Shown here: positions 1 through 8,710 of the stretch, piece by piece
Numbering within the stretch: the stretch's first letter is position 1
How the letters are laid out: each line of letters starts with the position of its first letter
From: Paraburkholderia domus
GTDB lineage: Bacteria > Pseudomonadota > Gammaproteobacteria > Burkholderiales > Burkholderiaceae
Assembly (NCBI RefSeq): GCF_905220705.1
Contig: NZ_CAJNAT010000001.1
Span: 248,001-312,000 of the forward strand
Reading direction: 5' to 3'
Length of the DNA stretch: 64,000 nucleotides
Notes under the pieces: generated by a model
What the model was told of the DNA's origin: nothing
What the model saw: only the letters and a program-made list of their open reading frames with translations
The model's database searches: none
Made by a program: the position numbers and the translations under genes

Positions 1-2
1 CG

Positions 3-776
3 TCCGTTCCGACCGGGGAGGTCTTGCTGTCGGTCGATCAATTAACGCGCGCCAATGTCTTCGGACCCGTCAGCTTCGAATTGCGGCGCGGCGAAATCCT
101 GGGTTTCGCCGGCTTGATGGGCGCGGGCCGAACGGAAGTCGCGCGCGCGATCTTTGGCGCCGATCTACCCGACAGCGGCACGATCAGGCTAGGTCACGAG
201 ACCCTTGCGATCCGCTCGCCGATCGACGCGATCCGGCGCGGCATTGCGTACCTGTCGGAAGACCGCAAGGCCAACGGCCTGTCGCTCAACATGCCCGTCG
301 CCAGCAATATCACGCTGGCCAACATGGATGCGGTCTCGAACCGCCTGGGTTTTATACGCTTCGCAACCGAGGCCGCCGTTGCGAAACGCTACGTGGACGC
401 GCTGGGCATACGCACGCCGAGCGTCAGGCAGATCGCACGCAACCTGTCAGGCGGCAATCAGCAGAAGGTTGTCATCAGCAAGTGGCTGTTTCGCGACTCA
501 CGGGTGCTGTTCTTCGACGAGCCCACCCGCGGCATCGACGTCGGCGCCAAATTCGCGATCTACGAACTGCTCGACAAGCTGGCGGCGCAAGGCATCGGCG
601 TGGTCATGATCAGCTCCGAGCTGCCCGAGATTCTCGGCATGACGGATCGCGTGGCCGTTTTTCATGAGGGCGACCTCGTAACGATCCTCGAGACGCGCCA
701 AACGAGTCAGGAAGAAATCATGCATTACGCCTCGGGACGCAGAGGCGCTTCGGACACCTCGGGAGCTTCGCAATGA
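3..776 (+). CDS. Sugar ABC transporter ATP-binding protein, C-terminal half (partial)
   Basis: This is the C-terminal nucleotide-binding domain of a tandem RbsA/MglA-type ATPase that powers uptake of a monosaccharide. The reading frame is open from base 3, so the gene begins upstream of the window; the roughly 257 residues seen are about half of the usual 500. Visible motifs are a Walker-A-like GLMGAGRTEV near base 111, typical of the degenerate second domain in this family, the signature LSGGNQQK near base 444, and Walker B FFDEPTRGIDVG near base 511. The stop overlaps the start of the permease gene as ATGA, which indicates translational coupling. The substrate cannot be read from the ATPase; the downstream sugar-acid enzymes suggest a hexose, deoxyhexose or related sugar. 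Confidence 0.93.
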   Translation, partial: SVPTGEVLLSVDQLTRANVFGPVSFELRRGEILGFAGLMGAGRTEVARAIFGADLPDSGTIRLGHETLAIRSPIDAIRRGIAYLSEDRKANGLSLNMPVASNITLANMDAVSNRLGFIRFATEAAVAKRYVDALGIRTPSVRQIARNLSGGNQQKVVISKWLFRDSRVLFFDEPTRGIDVGAKFAIYELLDKLAAQGIGVVMISSELPEILGMTDRVAVFHEGDLVTILETRQTSQEEIMHYASGRRGASDTSGASQ

Positions 777-1789
777 GCACGCTTACACGTCCCAGCCGTT
801 CGCTTGCCAGCGAACGGCGCAAGGATCTGATTCAGAAGTTTGCCGCCTTCGCCAGCCTGATTGTGATGATCCTGGTGTTCTCGTCTACGAGCGAGGCCTT
901 CCATACCGTCGACAATGCGATGACCGTCGCGCTGCAGGTGACCTCGATTGCCTACCTTGGCGTCGCCGCGACCTGCGTCATCATCACCGGCGGTATCGAC
1001 CTCTCGGTCGGCTCGGTGCTCGCGCTGTCCGGCGTCGTGGCGGCCCTCGCGGTGAAGGCCGGCATGCCGGTCACCGTCGGCATGCTGCTTGGCATCGTCG
1101 TCGGCGCGCTGTGCGGCGCCGTGAACGGTCTGTGTGTGACGCGCATGCGCCTGCCACCGTTTATCGCCACGCTCGGCATGATGCTCGTGGCGCGAGGTGT
1201 GGCACTGCAAATCACCGGCGCACGCCCCGTGTCGGGGCTGGGTGAAGCCTTCGGTGTGCTCGGCAACGGCGCGCTGTTCAGGATCGAGACGATTGGGGCG
1301 GACGGCTTTCCGGACGTGACGTTTCCAGGCATCCCCTACCCCGTGCTCCTGATGATCGTCATCGCGATCGCCGTGTCGATCATGCTAAGCCGCACCACAC
1401 TCGGCAGGCATATTTACGCGGTCGGCTCGAACGCCGAAGCGGCCCGGCTGTCCGGCGTCAATGTCGCGCGCGTGACGATGTTCACGTATGTGCTCTCCGG
1501 CGCGCTTGCAGGCGTCACCGGCTGCGTGCTGATGTCGCGACTGCTCACCGCGCAGCCGAATGAAGGCGTGATGTACGAACTCGACGCGATTGCCAGCGCG
1601 GTGATCGGCGGCACGTCGCTGATGGGCGGCGTCGGCACGATTTCCGGCACGGCGATCGGCGCTTTCGTGATCGGCATTCTGCGTAATGGGTTGAACATGA
1701 ATGGAGTGTCCAGCTTCATTCAGCAAATCATCATCGGCCTGGTGATTCTGGGCACTGTCTGGATCGACCAGCTCCGCAATCGCCGGTGA
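773..1789 (+). CDS. Sugar ABC transporter permease (RbsC/AraH family)
   Basis: Inner-membrane permease of a ribose-type (CUT2) ABC importer, 338 residues, the normal family length. It is strongly hydrophobic, with about eight to ten membrane segments, and carries the family stretches GGIDLSVGSVLALSG near residue 70 and AIASAVIGGTSLMGG near residue 265. The ATG overlaps the stop of the ATPase gene by four bases. The binding protein follows after about 80 bases. The family assignment is secure; the transported sugar is not determined. Confidence 0.94.
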   Translation: MSTLTRPSRSLASERRKDLIQKFAAFASLIVMILVFSSTSEAFHTVDNAMTVALQVTSIAYLGVAATCVIITGGIDLSVGSVLALSGVVAALAVKAGMPVTVGMLLGIVVGALCGAVNGLCVTRMRLPPFIATLGMMLVARGVALQITGARPVSGLGEAFGVLGNGALFRIETIGADGFPDVTFPGIPYPVLLMIVIAIAVSIMLSRTTLGRHIYAVGSNAEAARLSGVNVARVTMFTYVLSGALAGVTGCVLMSRLLTAQPNEGVMYELDAIASAVIGGTSLMGGVGTISGTAIGAFVIGILRNGLNMNGVSSFIQQIIIGLVILGTVWIDQLRNRR

Positions 1790-1870
1790 AATCCATCGGC
1801 GGTTCGGACCGGCTGGTCCGCGCCGCCGAGAAGTCCATGTACGACAACAAATCCTCACAGGAGTAGAGAC

Positions 1871-2815
1871 ATGCGCACATTCCAACTCAGCCTGCTGGCC
1901 GCCACCCTGATGCTGGCCACCGGACTTGCTCGCGCCGCCGGCGGCGAGATCGCGGTTATCGTGAAGACATCGAGTTCCAACTACTGGCAGAACGTCCAGA
2001 AGGGCGCGAATGCGGCAATGGGTCAACTCAAGGGCTACACGATGACTTTCCAGGGCCCGGCGGCGGAAACCGCCATTGCCGACGAAGTCAACATGGTCGA
2101 GAACGCGGTGAATCGCAAGGTGGCCGGCATCGTACTTGCCCCGTCCGATCCCGACGCGCTCGTGCCGGCCGTCAAGAAGGCGTGGGAAGCCCATATCCCG
2201 GTCGTCATCATCGATTCAGCGCTCTCCGATTCCGGCAAGCAGTACTACCAGTCATTCCTCTCGACCGACAACAAGAAGGCGGGCGAACTGTGCGCCAAAG
2301 CGCTGATCGATCGCGTGGGCCAAACCGGCAAGGTCGCGGTCATGTCCTACGTGGCCGGTGCGGGCTCGGAAATCGGCCGGGTCGGCGGGTTCCGCGACTA
2401 TCTGAAGGCACATTCGCAATTGCAGGTGGTGGGACCTTTCTATTCCAACTCGCAGATGGCGACTGCGCTCAATCAGACCACCGACACATTGACCGCCAAT
2501 CCCGACCTCAAAGGCATTTTCGGCGCGAATGAGCCAACCGCGGTCGGCATGGGCCGCGCGCTCGAACAGTCCGGCAAAGCCGGCAAAGTGGTGGCGATCG
2601 GCTTCGACGGCAATCAGGATCTCCAGGGGTTCGTCAAGGACGGCACGCTTGCCGCCACCGCCGTACAGGGGTCGTACCAGATGGGAGAGCTGGGCGTGAA
2701 AACAGCGGTCAATCTGATCGAAAAGAAACCGGTGTCGAAGAACCTCGATACCGGCGTGGTGATGGTGACCAAAGACAACATTGACAAGCCCGAAGCGAAG
2801 AACGTGCTGTATTGA
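1871..2815 (+). CDS. Periplasmic sugar-binding protein of the ABC importer (RbsB-like)
   Basis: Substrate-binding protein of 314 residues. A signal peptide is visible at residues 1-22 (positively charged start, hydrophobic core, ARA|AGG cleavage site). The mature part begins GEIAVIVKTSSSNYWQNV, matching peripla_BP_4 family proteins such as RbsB, and contains the typical hinge segment GIFGANEPTAVGMGRALE. The ATG follows an AGGAG ribosome-binding site. It is third in the importer operon and delivers the sugar to the permease. Binding proteins of this family for ribose, xylose, fucose, galactose and others look alike at this level, so the ligand is not assigned. Confidence 0.93.
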   Translation: MRTFQLSLLAATLMLATGLARAAGGEIAVIVKTSSSNYWQNVQKGANAAMGQLKGYTMTFQGPAAETAIADEVNMVENAVNRKVAGIVLAPSDPDALVPAVKKAWEAHIPVVIIDSALSDSGKQYYQSFLSTDNKKAGELCAKALIDRVGQTGKVAVMSYVAGAGSEIGRVGGFRDYLKAHSQLQVVGPFYSNSQMATALNQTTDTLTANPDLKGIFGANEPTAVGMGRALEQSGKAGKVVAIGFDGNQDLQGFVKDGTLAATAVQGSYQMGELGVKTAVNLIEKKPVSKNLDTGVVMVTKDNIDKPEAKNVLY

Positions 2816-2925
2816 CCATCCTGGCGGATCCGGGCGGCTCGATCGAAATCGCGCCCGGCTGCCGCCGCAAGACGTACTCGAACTAACGCTGCGCCGGTCG
2901 AAACGGCGACGAAATAAGGATTGCT

Positions 2926-3936
2926 ATGCTTACGGTGATATGCGAGACGCCAGGAACGCTGAGCGCACAGGAAAGGCCTAAACCCGAAACGGGAGAAAAC
3001 GACGTGCTGTTGCGCGTCAAGCGTGTTGGCGTATGCGGTACGGACTTGCATATTTTCACGGGAAATCAGCCTTATCTGGCCTATCCGCGCGTGATGGGCC
3101 ATGAGTTGTCGGGCATCGTCGAACAGGCGCCGCGCCACAGCGGACTGGTTGCGGGCGACCAGGTCTACGTGATGCCGTATCTGTCGTGTGGCCAATGCAT
3201 TGCGTGCCGCCGCGGCAAGACCAATTGCTGCGTGAATATCCAGGTGTTGGGCGTGCATCGAGACGGCGCGTTCACCGAGTACCTGAGCGTTCCCGCGCAG
3301 TTCGTCCACAAGGCCGAAGGCATCACGCTCGATCAGGCGGCCATGGTCGAATTCCTTGCGATCGGCGCGCATGCGGTCAGGCGTGGCGACGTGAAGCAGG
3401 GTGAGCGCGTGCTCGTAGTCGGCGCGGGGCCGATCGGCATGGCGGTCCTGACCTTCTGCAGACTGCGCGGCGCGACGGTGACCGCCCTCGACACGCGTGT
3501 GGACCGGCTCGATTTCTGCGTTAAACATCTAGGCGCCGCCGCAGCGGTGCAGATTGGCGACGGCGATCACGCGCAATTGTCGGAACTGACGGACGGCGAC
3601 TTTTTCGATGTGGTGTTCGACGCAACCGGCAACCCCAAAGCAATGGAACGCGGCTTCCAGTTCATCGCCCATGGCGGCCGGTATGTACTCGTTTCCATCG
3701 TGGCTGACACGATCACTTTTTCGGACCCCGAATTCCACAAGCGCGAAGCCACCCTGCTCGGCAGCCGCAACGCGACGCTCGAGGACTTCGACACCGTCAT
3801 CAAGGCCATGCGGGCCGGCCATATCCCGGACCGCGCGCTGAATACGCATCGAATGGCGTTGGCCGATGTCCCTGCTCACTTCGCGACACTGCTTGATCCT
3901 GCCGGCGGTGTCGTCAAAGCTATCGTGGAATGTTAG
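2926..3936 (+). CDS. Zinc-dependent sugar-acid dehydrogenase, LgoD (L-galactonate 5-dehydrogenase)-like
   Basis: Medium-chain zinc dehydrogenase of 336 residues. Cys37 and the GHE pair (His59, Glu60) are candidate catalytic-zinc ligands, and Cys88, Cys91, Cys94 and Cys102 form the classical structural-zinc tetrad. The NAD-binding loop is VGAGPIG near residue 162. Segments GNQPYLAYPRVMGHE, KTNCC and FSDPEFHKREATLLGSRNAT resemble Escherichia coli LgoD (YjjN), which oxidises L-galactonate to D-tagaturonate. The next gene resembles tagaturonate reductase, so the pair would make a consistent L-galactonate to D-altronate route. That specificity is inference; related enzymes act on L-idonate, L-threonate or sugar alcohols. 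Confidence 0.85.
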   Translation: MLTVICETPGTLSAQERPKPETGENDVLLRVKRVGVCGTDLHIFTGNQPYLAYPRVMGHELSGIVEQAPRHSGLVAGDQVYVMPYLSCGQCIACRRGKTNCCVNIQVLGVHRDGAFTEYLSVPAQFVHKAEGITLDQAAMVEFLAIGAHAVRRGDVKQGERVLVVGAGPIGMAVLTFCRLRGATVTALDTRVDRLDFCVKHLGAAAAVQIGDGDHAQLSELTDGDFFDVVFDATGNPKAMERGFQFIAHGGRYVLVSIVADTITFSDPEFHKREATLLGSRNATLEDFDTVIKAMRAGHIPDRALNTHRMALADVPAHFATLLDPAGGVVKAIVEC

Positions 3937-5129
3937 CGATGCGCCCTTCGCATGAGGAAGCACAGGCAACGGCCGCACCGCTCACGCAACCCATTCTGCA
4001 ATTCGGCACGAGCCGTTTCCTGCAGGCGCATGTCGATTTATTCGTCTCAGAGGCGCTCGAGTCCGGCCAACCAGGCGCGGCGCCAGGCGGCATTGCCGTG
4101 GTTCAGACCACAGAAAGCGCCGACAGCGCCGCGCGCATCGCCGCGCTCGCGAACGGCGGCGGCTATCCGGTCCATATACGTGGACTGCATTCAGGCCGAT
4201 TGATTGACGTAACACTGACCGGACGGGCGATTCGCCAAGCCGTGCACGTGCGCAAGGATTGGGCTCTGCTCCGCGAGGCGATCTCCGGTCCCGTGCGGAT
4301 CATTGTTTCGAACACGGGGGACCAGGGTTATCAACTCGATGAACACGATAATGCTCGCGCTTTCGCCGACCCGAGCCGCGTACCGCACAGCTTCCCCGCC
4401 AGACTGCTGTCCCTCTTGCACACACGATGGCAAAACCAGCCCGACGCACCGCTATCGCTGTTTCCTTGCGAGCTGATCGAGAAAAACGGGGAAGTGTTAA
4501 GAGGCATCGCCGTGGAATTGGCGTTGCAATGGCACATGCCCGACGAGTTTATCCGCTATCTGACTGACCATTGCGTATGGGCCAATTCGCTGGTCGACCG
4601 GATCGTGTCAGAGCCGATCCGGCCTGTGGGCGCGATCGCGGAACCGTATGCACTGTGGGCGATAGAACAGCAGCCACGGCTGCAGGTACCGTGTGTACAT
4701 CCTTCGATCGTGCTCACTGAGAATCTCCACCATTTCGAGCGGCGCAAGCTGTTCCTGCTGAATCTCGGGCATACCTTTCTCGCCGAGCGCTGGTTACGCG
4801 ACGCTCGCGCAGCTGACGAGACAGTCTGCGGTGCGATGAACGACCCTGTCCTACGGGCGGAACTCGAGACGATTTGGCACGAGGAAGTCTTACCCGTATT
4901 CGAGGCCTCGGGTCAGCGGGATGATGCACTTGCCTATGTGGCACAACTCCGTGAGCGGTTGCTCAATCCCTTTCTCGCGCACCGCCTCGCCGATATCGCA
5001 CAGAATCACGCGCAGAAGAAGCAACGTCGGATAGCCCCATTGCTGGCGTTGACGGCCTCCCTGACACAAGCCAACGGCACGCGGATCGAGCAACCACGTC
5101 TTAAAGAAATGATTGCTAGCGGAATCTGA
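3930..5129 (+). CDS. Mannitol dehydrogenase family oxidoreductase, tagaturonate reductase (UxaB)-like
   Basis: Polyol-specific long-chain dehydrogenase family, 399 residues, against about 480 for E. coli UxaB, so it is on the short side. The N-terminus has the cofactor-binding LQFGTSRFLQAH near residue 23. The middle has NSLVDRIV, the form found in UxaB-type enzymes (mannitol dehydrogenases carry a different NCDN-type motif). The C-terminal half has the lysine/histidine segment FLLNLGHTFLAERW. It overlaps the preceding dehydrogenase gene by seven bases, which supports one operon and consecutive reactions. UxaB reduces D-tagaturonate to D-altronate with NADH; a fructuronate or other ketose-acid substrate remains possible. 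Confidence 0.83.
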   Translation: MLAMRPSHEEAQATAAPLTQPILQFGTSRFLQAHVDLFVSEALESGQPGAAPGGIAVVQTTESADSAARIAALANGGGYPVHIRGLHSGRLIDVTLTGRAIRQAVHVRKDWALLREAISGPVRIIVSNTGDQGYQLDEHDNARAFADPSRVPHSFPARLLSLLHTRWQNQPDAPLSLFPCELIEKNGEVLRGIAVELALQWHMPDEFIRYLTDHCVWANSLVDRIVSEPIRPVGAIAEPYALWAIEQQPRLQVPCVHPSIVLTENLHHFERRKLFLLNLGHTFLAERWLRDARAADETVCGAMNDPVLRAELETIWHEEVLPVFEASGQRDDALAYVAQLRERLLNPFLAHRLADIAQNHAQKKQRRIAPLLALTASLTQANGTRIEQPRLKEMIASGI

Positions 5130-5212
5130 CGTGGTGTTTGCCGTGGCTCGATGCGCCCCAGTCATGTGACTGGTAAGCGCCAGGAGGTAAGGATGAGCGT
5201 CGCACTCAAGGA

Positions 5213-5482
5213 GTGAATGTGAACGGTCGGGGACAATTGCCAATGGATACTGAAGCGTTTGAACTTACAGTTGTGGAGGCTGAGCAAGCTTTTCGGCTAT
5301 CCGCGCTACAGAAGGACTTATTGTGGGAGGCGCGATCCCTATTGATCATCGCGCGTGCCCGGGCGCTCGAACTTGCTGTGGAAGTCTGCCGCCGGCAAGG
5401 CAACGCGGCTCCCGATGTTCTCGATTTTCACCTTCCCGCAATCATCGAGCTGCAAAGACAGTTCAGCAGCCAGCACGATTGA
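5213..5482 (+). CDS. Small hypothetical protein
   Basis: A possible 89-residue protein, acidic and helix-rich, without recognised domains. The GTG at 5213 overlaps the stop of a tiny upstream frame (5193-5216) and lies immediately after AAGG. Alternative starts are the GTG at 5219 and the ATG at 5243 (MDTEAFELT). From residue 11 onward the composition (many Ala, Leu, Glu and Arg, codons ending in G/C) is compatible with coding. It sits between the UxaB-like gene and the mutarotase gene, in the same direction and without a terminator I can see. I do not recognise it and give no function. Confidence 0.5.
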   Translation: MNVNGRGQLPMDTEAFELTVVEAEQAFRLSALQKDLLWEARSLLIIARARALELAVEVCRRQGNAAPDVLDFHLPAIIELQRQFSSQHD

Positions 5483-5628
5483 TTTGACAATGCCGGACGG
5501 CTCTGGAAATTCGACGGTATGACGGTGGGCGACTCGCCGGGCTCGCATCAGGGAATGTTTGGTCAATGACGCGCTTCGCCCCCAATCCGTTCGTTGTCGG
5601 TTCGAACGTATCGTAAAAGGAAACGGCT

Positions 5629-5967
5629 ATGCGCCACTGTTTTGCCCTGGATTTGAGAGACGATCCGAATCTGATTGCGCGTTACGAGGAGCTTCACCGT
5701 CAGGTCTGGCCGGATGTCGTCAGGCACATACGCGAGCATGGAGTCTTGAGTATGGAGATCTATCGCTTAGGGACGCGACTACTCATGATCATGGAAACGG
5801 ACGACGCCATATTCGACGCCGACAGAATGGCCCGTGCCGCCGAAACCAATGCGGCAGTTCGACAGTGGGAGGATCTGATGTGGAGGTTCCAGGCTCCCAC
5901 GCCGTGGACCCCAACCGGACAGAAGTGGATGCCGATGCAGCGAATATTCGACTTGCGGCAGTTCTAA
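5629..5967 (+). CDS. L-rhamnose/L-fucose mutarotase family protein (RhaM-like)
   Basis: A 112-residue protein of the RhaM/COG3254 family, dimeric ferredoxin-like enzymes that interconvert the alpha and beta anomers of L-rhamnose or L-fucose. The family pattern is visible: ARYEELHRQVWPDV near residue 17 with its conserved His and Trp, EIYRLGTRLLMIME in the second strand, and W-D-L-M-W near residue 81. The ATG follows AAAGGAAACGGCT. Its place at the end of the sugar operon argues that the imported sugar is a free aldose, perhaps 6-deoxy, before oxidation. That hint sits somewhat awkwardly with the uronate-type enzymes upstream. Confidence 0.87.
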   Translation: MRHCFALDLRDDPNLIARYEELHRQVWPDVVRHIREHGVLSMEIYRLGTRLLMIMETDDAIFDADRMARAAETNAAVRQWEDLMWRFQAPTPWTPTGQKWMPMQRIFDLRQF

Positions 5968-6110
5968 GCAACGCAACCAGGGCAACCCGTTAAAGAACAA
6001 CAAGTATCATAAACCACCCATCAAAACACCATTCGGAAAAAGTGCTTGGCCGTGCTTTTCGCTACCAGCAGGCGCTTCGGATTCCTATTGATGATTCAGG
6101 AACAGGCACA

Positions 6111-6136
6111 AAAAAGCCCGCAAAATCGCGGGCTTA
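6111..6136 (-). terminator. Rho-independent terminator after guaA
   Basis: An 8-bp perfect stem (AAGCCCGC at 6114-6121, GCGGGCTT at 6128-6135) with a six-base loop, followed on the minus strand by a run of T. It lies 56 bases after the guaA stop. Confidence 0.85.
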
Positions 6137-6191
6137 GTCTTCTACTGCTTGGCTTTGCTAGGCATTGCCAGAAAATGCACCAGAATGGGAT

Positions 6192-7775
6192 TCACTCCCA
6201 CTCGATGGTCGCCGGCGGTTTCCCCGAGATGTCGTACACCACCCGGTTAATCCCGCGCACTTCATTAATGATGCGATTCGACACGTGCCCCAGCAACTCG
6301 TGCGGCAGATGCGCCCAATGCGCGGTCATGAAGTCCAGCGTCTGCACAGCACGCAGCGCAACGACGTACTCATAAGTCCGGCCGTCGCCCATCACGCCAA
6401 CGCTCTTCACCGGCAGGAACACCGCAAACGCCTGGCTCGTCAGGTCGTACCAGGACTTGCCGGTTTCCTTGTCGATAAAGGTGCGCAGCGTCTCGATAAA
6501 AATCGCATCCGCACGACGCAGCAGATCCGCGAAATCGCGGCGTACTTCGCCGAGAATCCGCACGCCCAGACCCGGGCCCGGGAACGGGTGGCGATACACC
6601 ATTGCCGGCGGCAAACCGAGCTTCACGCCGAGTTCGCGCACTTCGTCCTTGAACAATTCGCGCAGCGGCTCAAGCAGCTTCAGATTCAGCGTCTCGGGCA
6701 AGCCGCCCACGTTGTGGTGGCTCTTGATGGTCTGCGTGGCCTTCTTGCCCTTGCCGGCCGATTCGATCACGTCCGGATAGATCGTGCCTTGTGCGAGCCA
6801 CTTCGCATCAGTCAGCTTGTTGGCTTCGGTCTGGAACACTTCGACGAATTCCGCGCCGATGATCTTGCGCTTCGCTTCCGGATCGGTCACGCCGGCCAGC
6901 TTCGACAGGAACACGTCGCTCGCGTCGACGTGGATCACCTTCACGCCGAGGTGATCGGCGAACGTTGCCATCACCTGCTCGGCTTCGTTCAAACGCAGGA
7001 GACCGTGATCGACGAACACGCAGGTCAGCTGATCGCCGATCGCGCGATGCAACAGCGCCGCCGCCACCGACGAATCCACGCCGCCAGACAAGCCCAGAAT
7101 CACGTGTTCGTTACCCACCTGCTCGCGAATCTTCGCGACGGCTTCGTCGATGTAATGACCCATTTCCCAGTCGGGATTCGTGCCGCAAATCTGCAGCACG
7201 AAACGTTCGAGCATTGCGCGGCCCTGCACGGTGTGCGTGACTTCCGGGTGCCATTGCAGGCCGTAGAAATGGCGCTTTTCGTCGGCCATCGCGGCAATCG
7301 GGCACGATTCGGTCGACGCCATCAACTGGAAGCCCTCAGGCATTTCCAGCACCTTGTCGCCGTGGCTCATCCACACCTTCAGCATGCCGTGACCTTCCGG
7401 CGTGGTGAAGTCGCTGATGCCTTCGAGCAGACTCGTATGGTTGCGCGCGCGTACTTCGGCGTAGCCGAACTCACGCAGGTGCCCGATATCGACCTTGCCG
7501 CCGAGCTGCTCGGCCATCGCCTGCATGCCGTAGCAAATGCCCAGCACCGGCACGCCGAGTTCGAACACCGCTTGCGGCACGCGCGGCGTATCCGTTTCGG
7601 TGACCGAGCTCGGGCCGCCGGAGAGGATCACGCCCTTCGGCGCGAAATCGCGAATGAACGACGCGTCGACGTCGTACGGATGAATTTCCGAATACACGTT
7701 GGCTTCGCGAACGCGACGTGCAATCAGTTGGGTGACTTGCGAACCGAAGTCGAGGATCAGGATCTTGTCATGCAT
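6192..7775 (-). CDS. guaA: GMP synthase (glutamine-hydrolysing)
   Basis: Converts XMP, ATP and glutamine to GMP, the last step of guanine nucleotide synthesis. The class I glutaminase domain has the nucleophile in [16 protein letters not shown] and the His/Glu pair in [10 protein letters not shown]. The ATP-pyrophosphatase domain has the P-loop [15 protein letters not shown], and the C-terminal dimerisation domain ends IEWE. I chose the ATG at 7775 ([17 protein letters not shown]), which gives 527 residues and the usual family N-terminus; an in-frame ATG at 7793 would add MTPSAA. guaB lies upstream in the same direction with a membrane-protein gene between. Confidence 0.98.
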   Translation of the reverse strand: MHDKILILDFGSQVTQLIARRVREANVYSEIHPYDVDASFIRDFAPKGVILSGGPSSVTETDTPRVPQAVFELGVPVLGICYGMQAMAEQLGGKVDIGHLREFGYAEVRARNHTSLLEGISDFTTPEGHGMLKVWMSHGDKVLEMPEGFQLMASTESCPIAAMADEKRHFYGLQWHPEVTHTVQGRAMLERFVLQICGTNPDWEMGHYIDEAVAKIREQVGNEHVILGLSGGVDSSVAAALLHRAIGDQLTCVFVDHGLLRLNEAEQVMATFADHLGVKVIHVDASDVFLSKLAGVTDPEAKRKIIGAEFVEVFQTEANKLTDAKWLAQGTIYPDVIESAGKGKKATQTIKSHHNVGGLPETLNLKLLEPLRELFKDEVRELGVKLGLPPAMVYRHPFPGPGLGVRILGEVRRDFADLLRRADAIFIETLRTFIDKETGKSWYDLTSQAFAVFLPVKSVGVMGDGRTYEYVVALRAVQTLDFMTAHWAHLPHELLGHVSNRIINEVRGINRVVYDISGKPPATIEWE

Positions 7776-7978
7776 GGCAGCGGACGGAGTCATAAGTGAA
7801 CGGATACGGGATGCCGCGCACGAAGCGCGGCGTTGAATTCAAAGCGGTCCACGTGGGGACGATCGAGCATGAAGCGTAACGATGAAGCGCGCTGGATTTG
7901 CGGGCGCCGCAGGCATTCAACTGCGGCGCGTGCGAACGAAAACCGGTAGCTTCGGCAGGCGTTCTGGCGCTTGGCGCA

Positions 7979-8704
7979 TCAGCCATGAAACGGCGGCCGG
8001 GGCGCACCAGGTGCATCGGCGGCGGAGTTGCGAGCGTCGTCGCGCGCTGCGGCAGCATCGGCCCGGGCAGCGCGTTCAGATGCCGTCAGACCCGGTTCAT
8101 CGACCGGAGGAAGCGGCGCTGCCGAAACAGGACCCACGGGCCGCGTGACGGGCATAACAGGCTCGACTACGGGTTCGGCATGATAGACAGGAAAGCCCGC
8201 AGTCACGCGACCGGAGTCGCGTTTGTTGGCAGCGTCTTTGGCGGCATCTTTCGCCGCCTGCTTTTCGGCACGTTCGGCGGCCGCAGCTTCAACCAGCCGC
8301 ACCTTTTCACGCCGCCGCACCGCACCCGACAGGCGCACACCACCCAGGCCGACCACCAGCAGCACGACACCTGTCAGCACTGCGATGATCTGCCCGAAAC
8401 CGGTCAGCGCCGGCGTATGCAGCCCGAGCAGCCAGACCAGCATCAGCACGCCGGTCAGCCAGTTCACATGGCCGACAACCTTGGCAACCGTCGACGTGAG
8501 CGATCCGTCGATCGACGCGTGCAAAGCGAGCCACGCGAGCCCGATCAGCGCCACGCCAAACCCCTGGCCGACCAGAGCCGGCTGGGTTTGCACCAATAGC
8601 AGCGCGTTGTACAACGAAGTCCAGGGCGTCAGCAGAAACAGCAGGCCGAACGCAAGCAACAACAAGGCATCGAGGATGAGTACAGCGCGCAGCAATGGCT
8701 TCAT
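7979..8704 (-). CDS. Hypothetical membrane protein between guaB and guaA
   Basis: A 241-residue protein. Roughly residues 5-125 hold four hydrophobic segments (for example LILDALLLLAFGLLFLLTPW and IIAVLTGVVLLVVGLGGV). The rest is a hydrophilic, Ala/Pro/Arg-rich cytoplasmic tail with a short Lys/Ala/Asp repeat. It starts only six bases after the guaB stop, so it is almost certainly co-transcribed with guaB. It is 203 bases from guaA. I do not recognise a characterised family. The position suggests co-expression with purine synthesis, not necessarily a role in it. Confidence 0.85.
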   Translation of the reverse strand: MKPLLRAVLILDALLLLAFGLLFLLTPWTSLYNALLLVQTQPALVGQGFGVALIGLAWLALHASIDGSLTSTVAKVVGHVNWLTGVLMLVWLLGLHTPALTGFGQIIAVLTGVVLLVVGLGGVRLSGAVRRREKVRLVEAAAAERAEKQAAKDAAKDAANKRDSGRVTAGFPVYHAEPVVEPVMPVTRPVGPVSAAPLPPVDEPGLTASERAARADAAAARDDARNSAADAPGAPRPPFHG

Positions 8705-8710
8705 TGGCGT

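Noticed and set aside
6165..7799. A long plus-strand frame opposite guaA, and a similar one opposite guaB (8720-10234)
   Set aside because: Both are Arg/His-rich mirror frames of well-identified enzymes.
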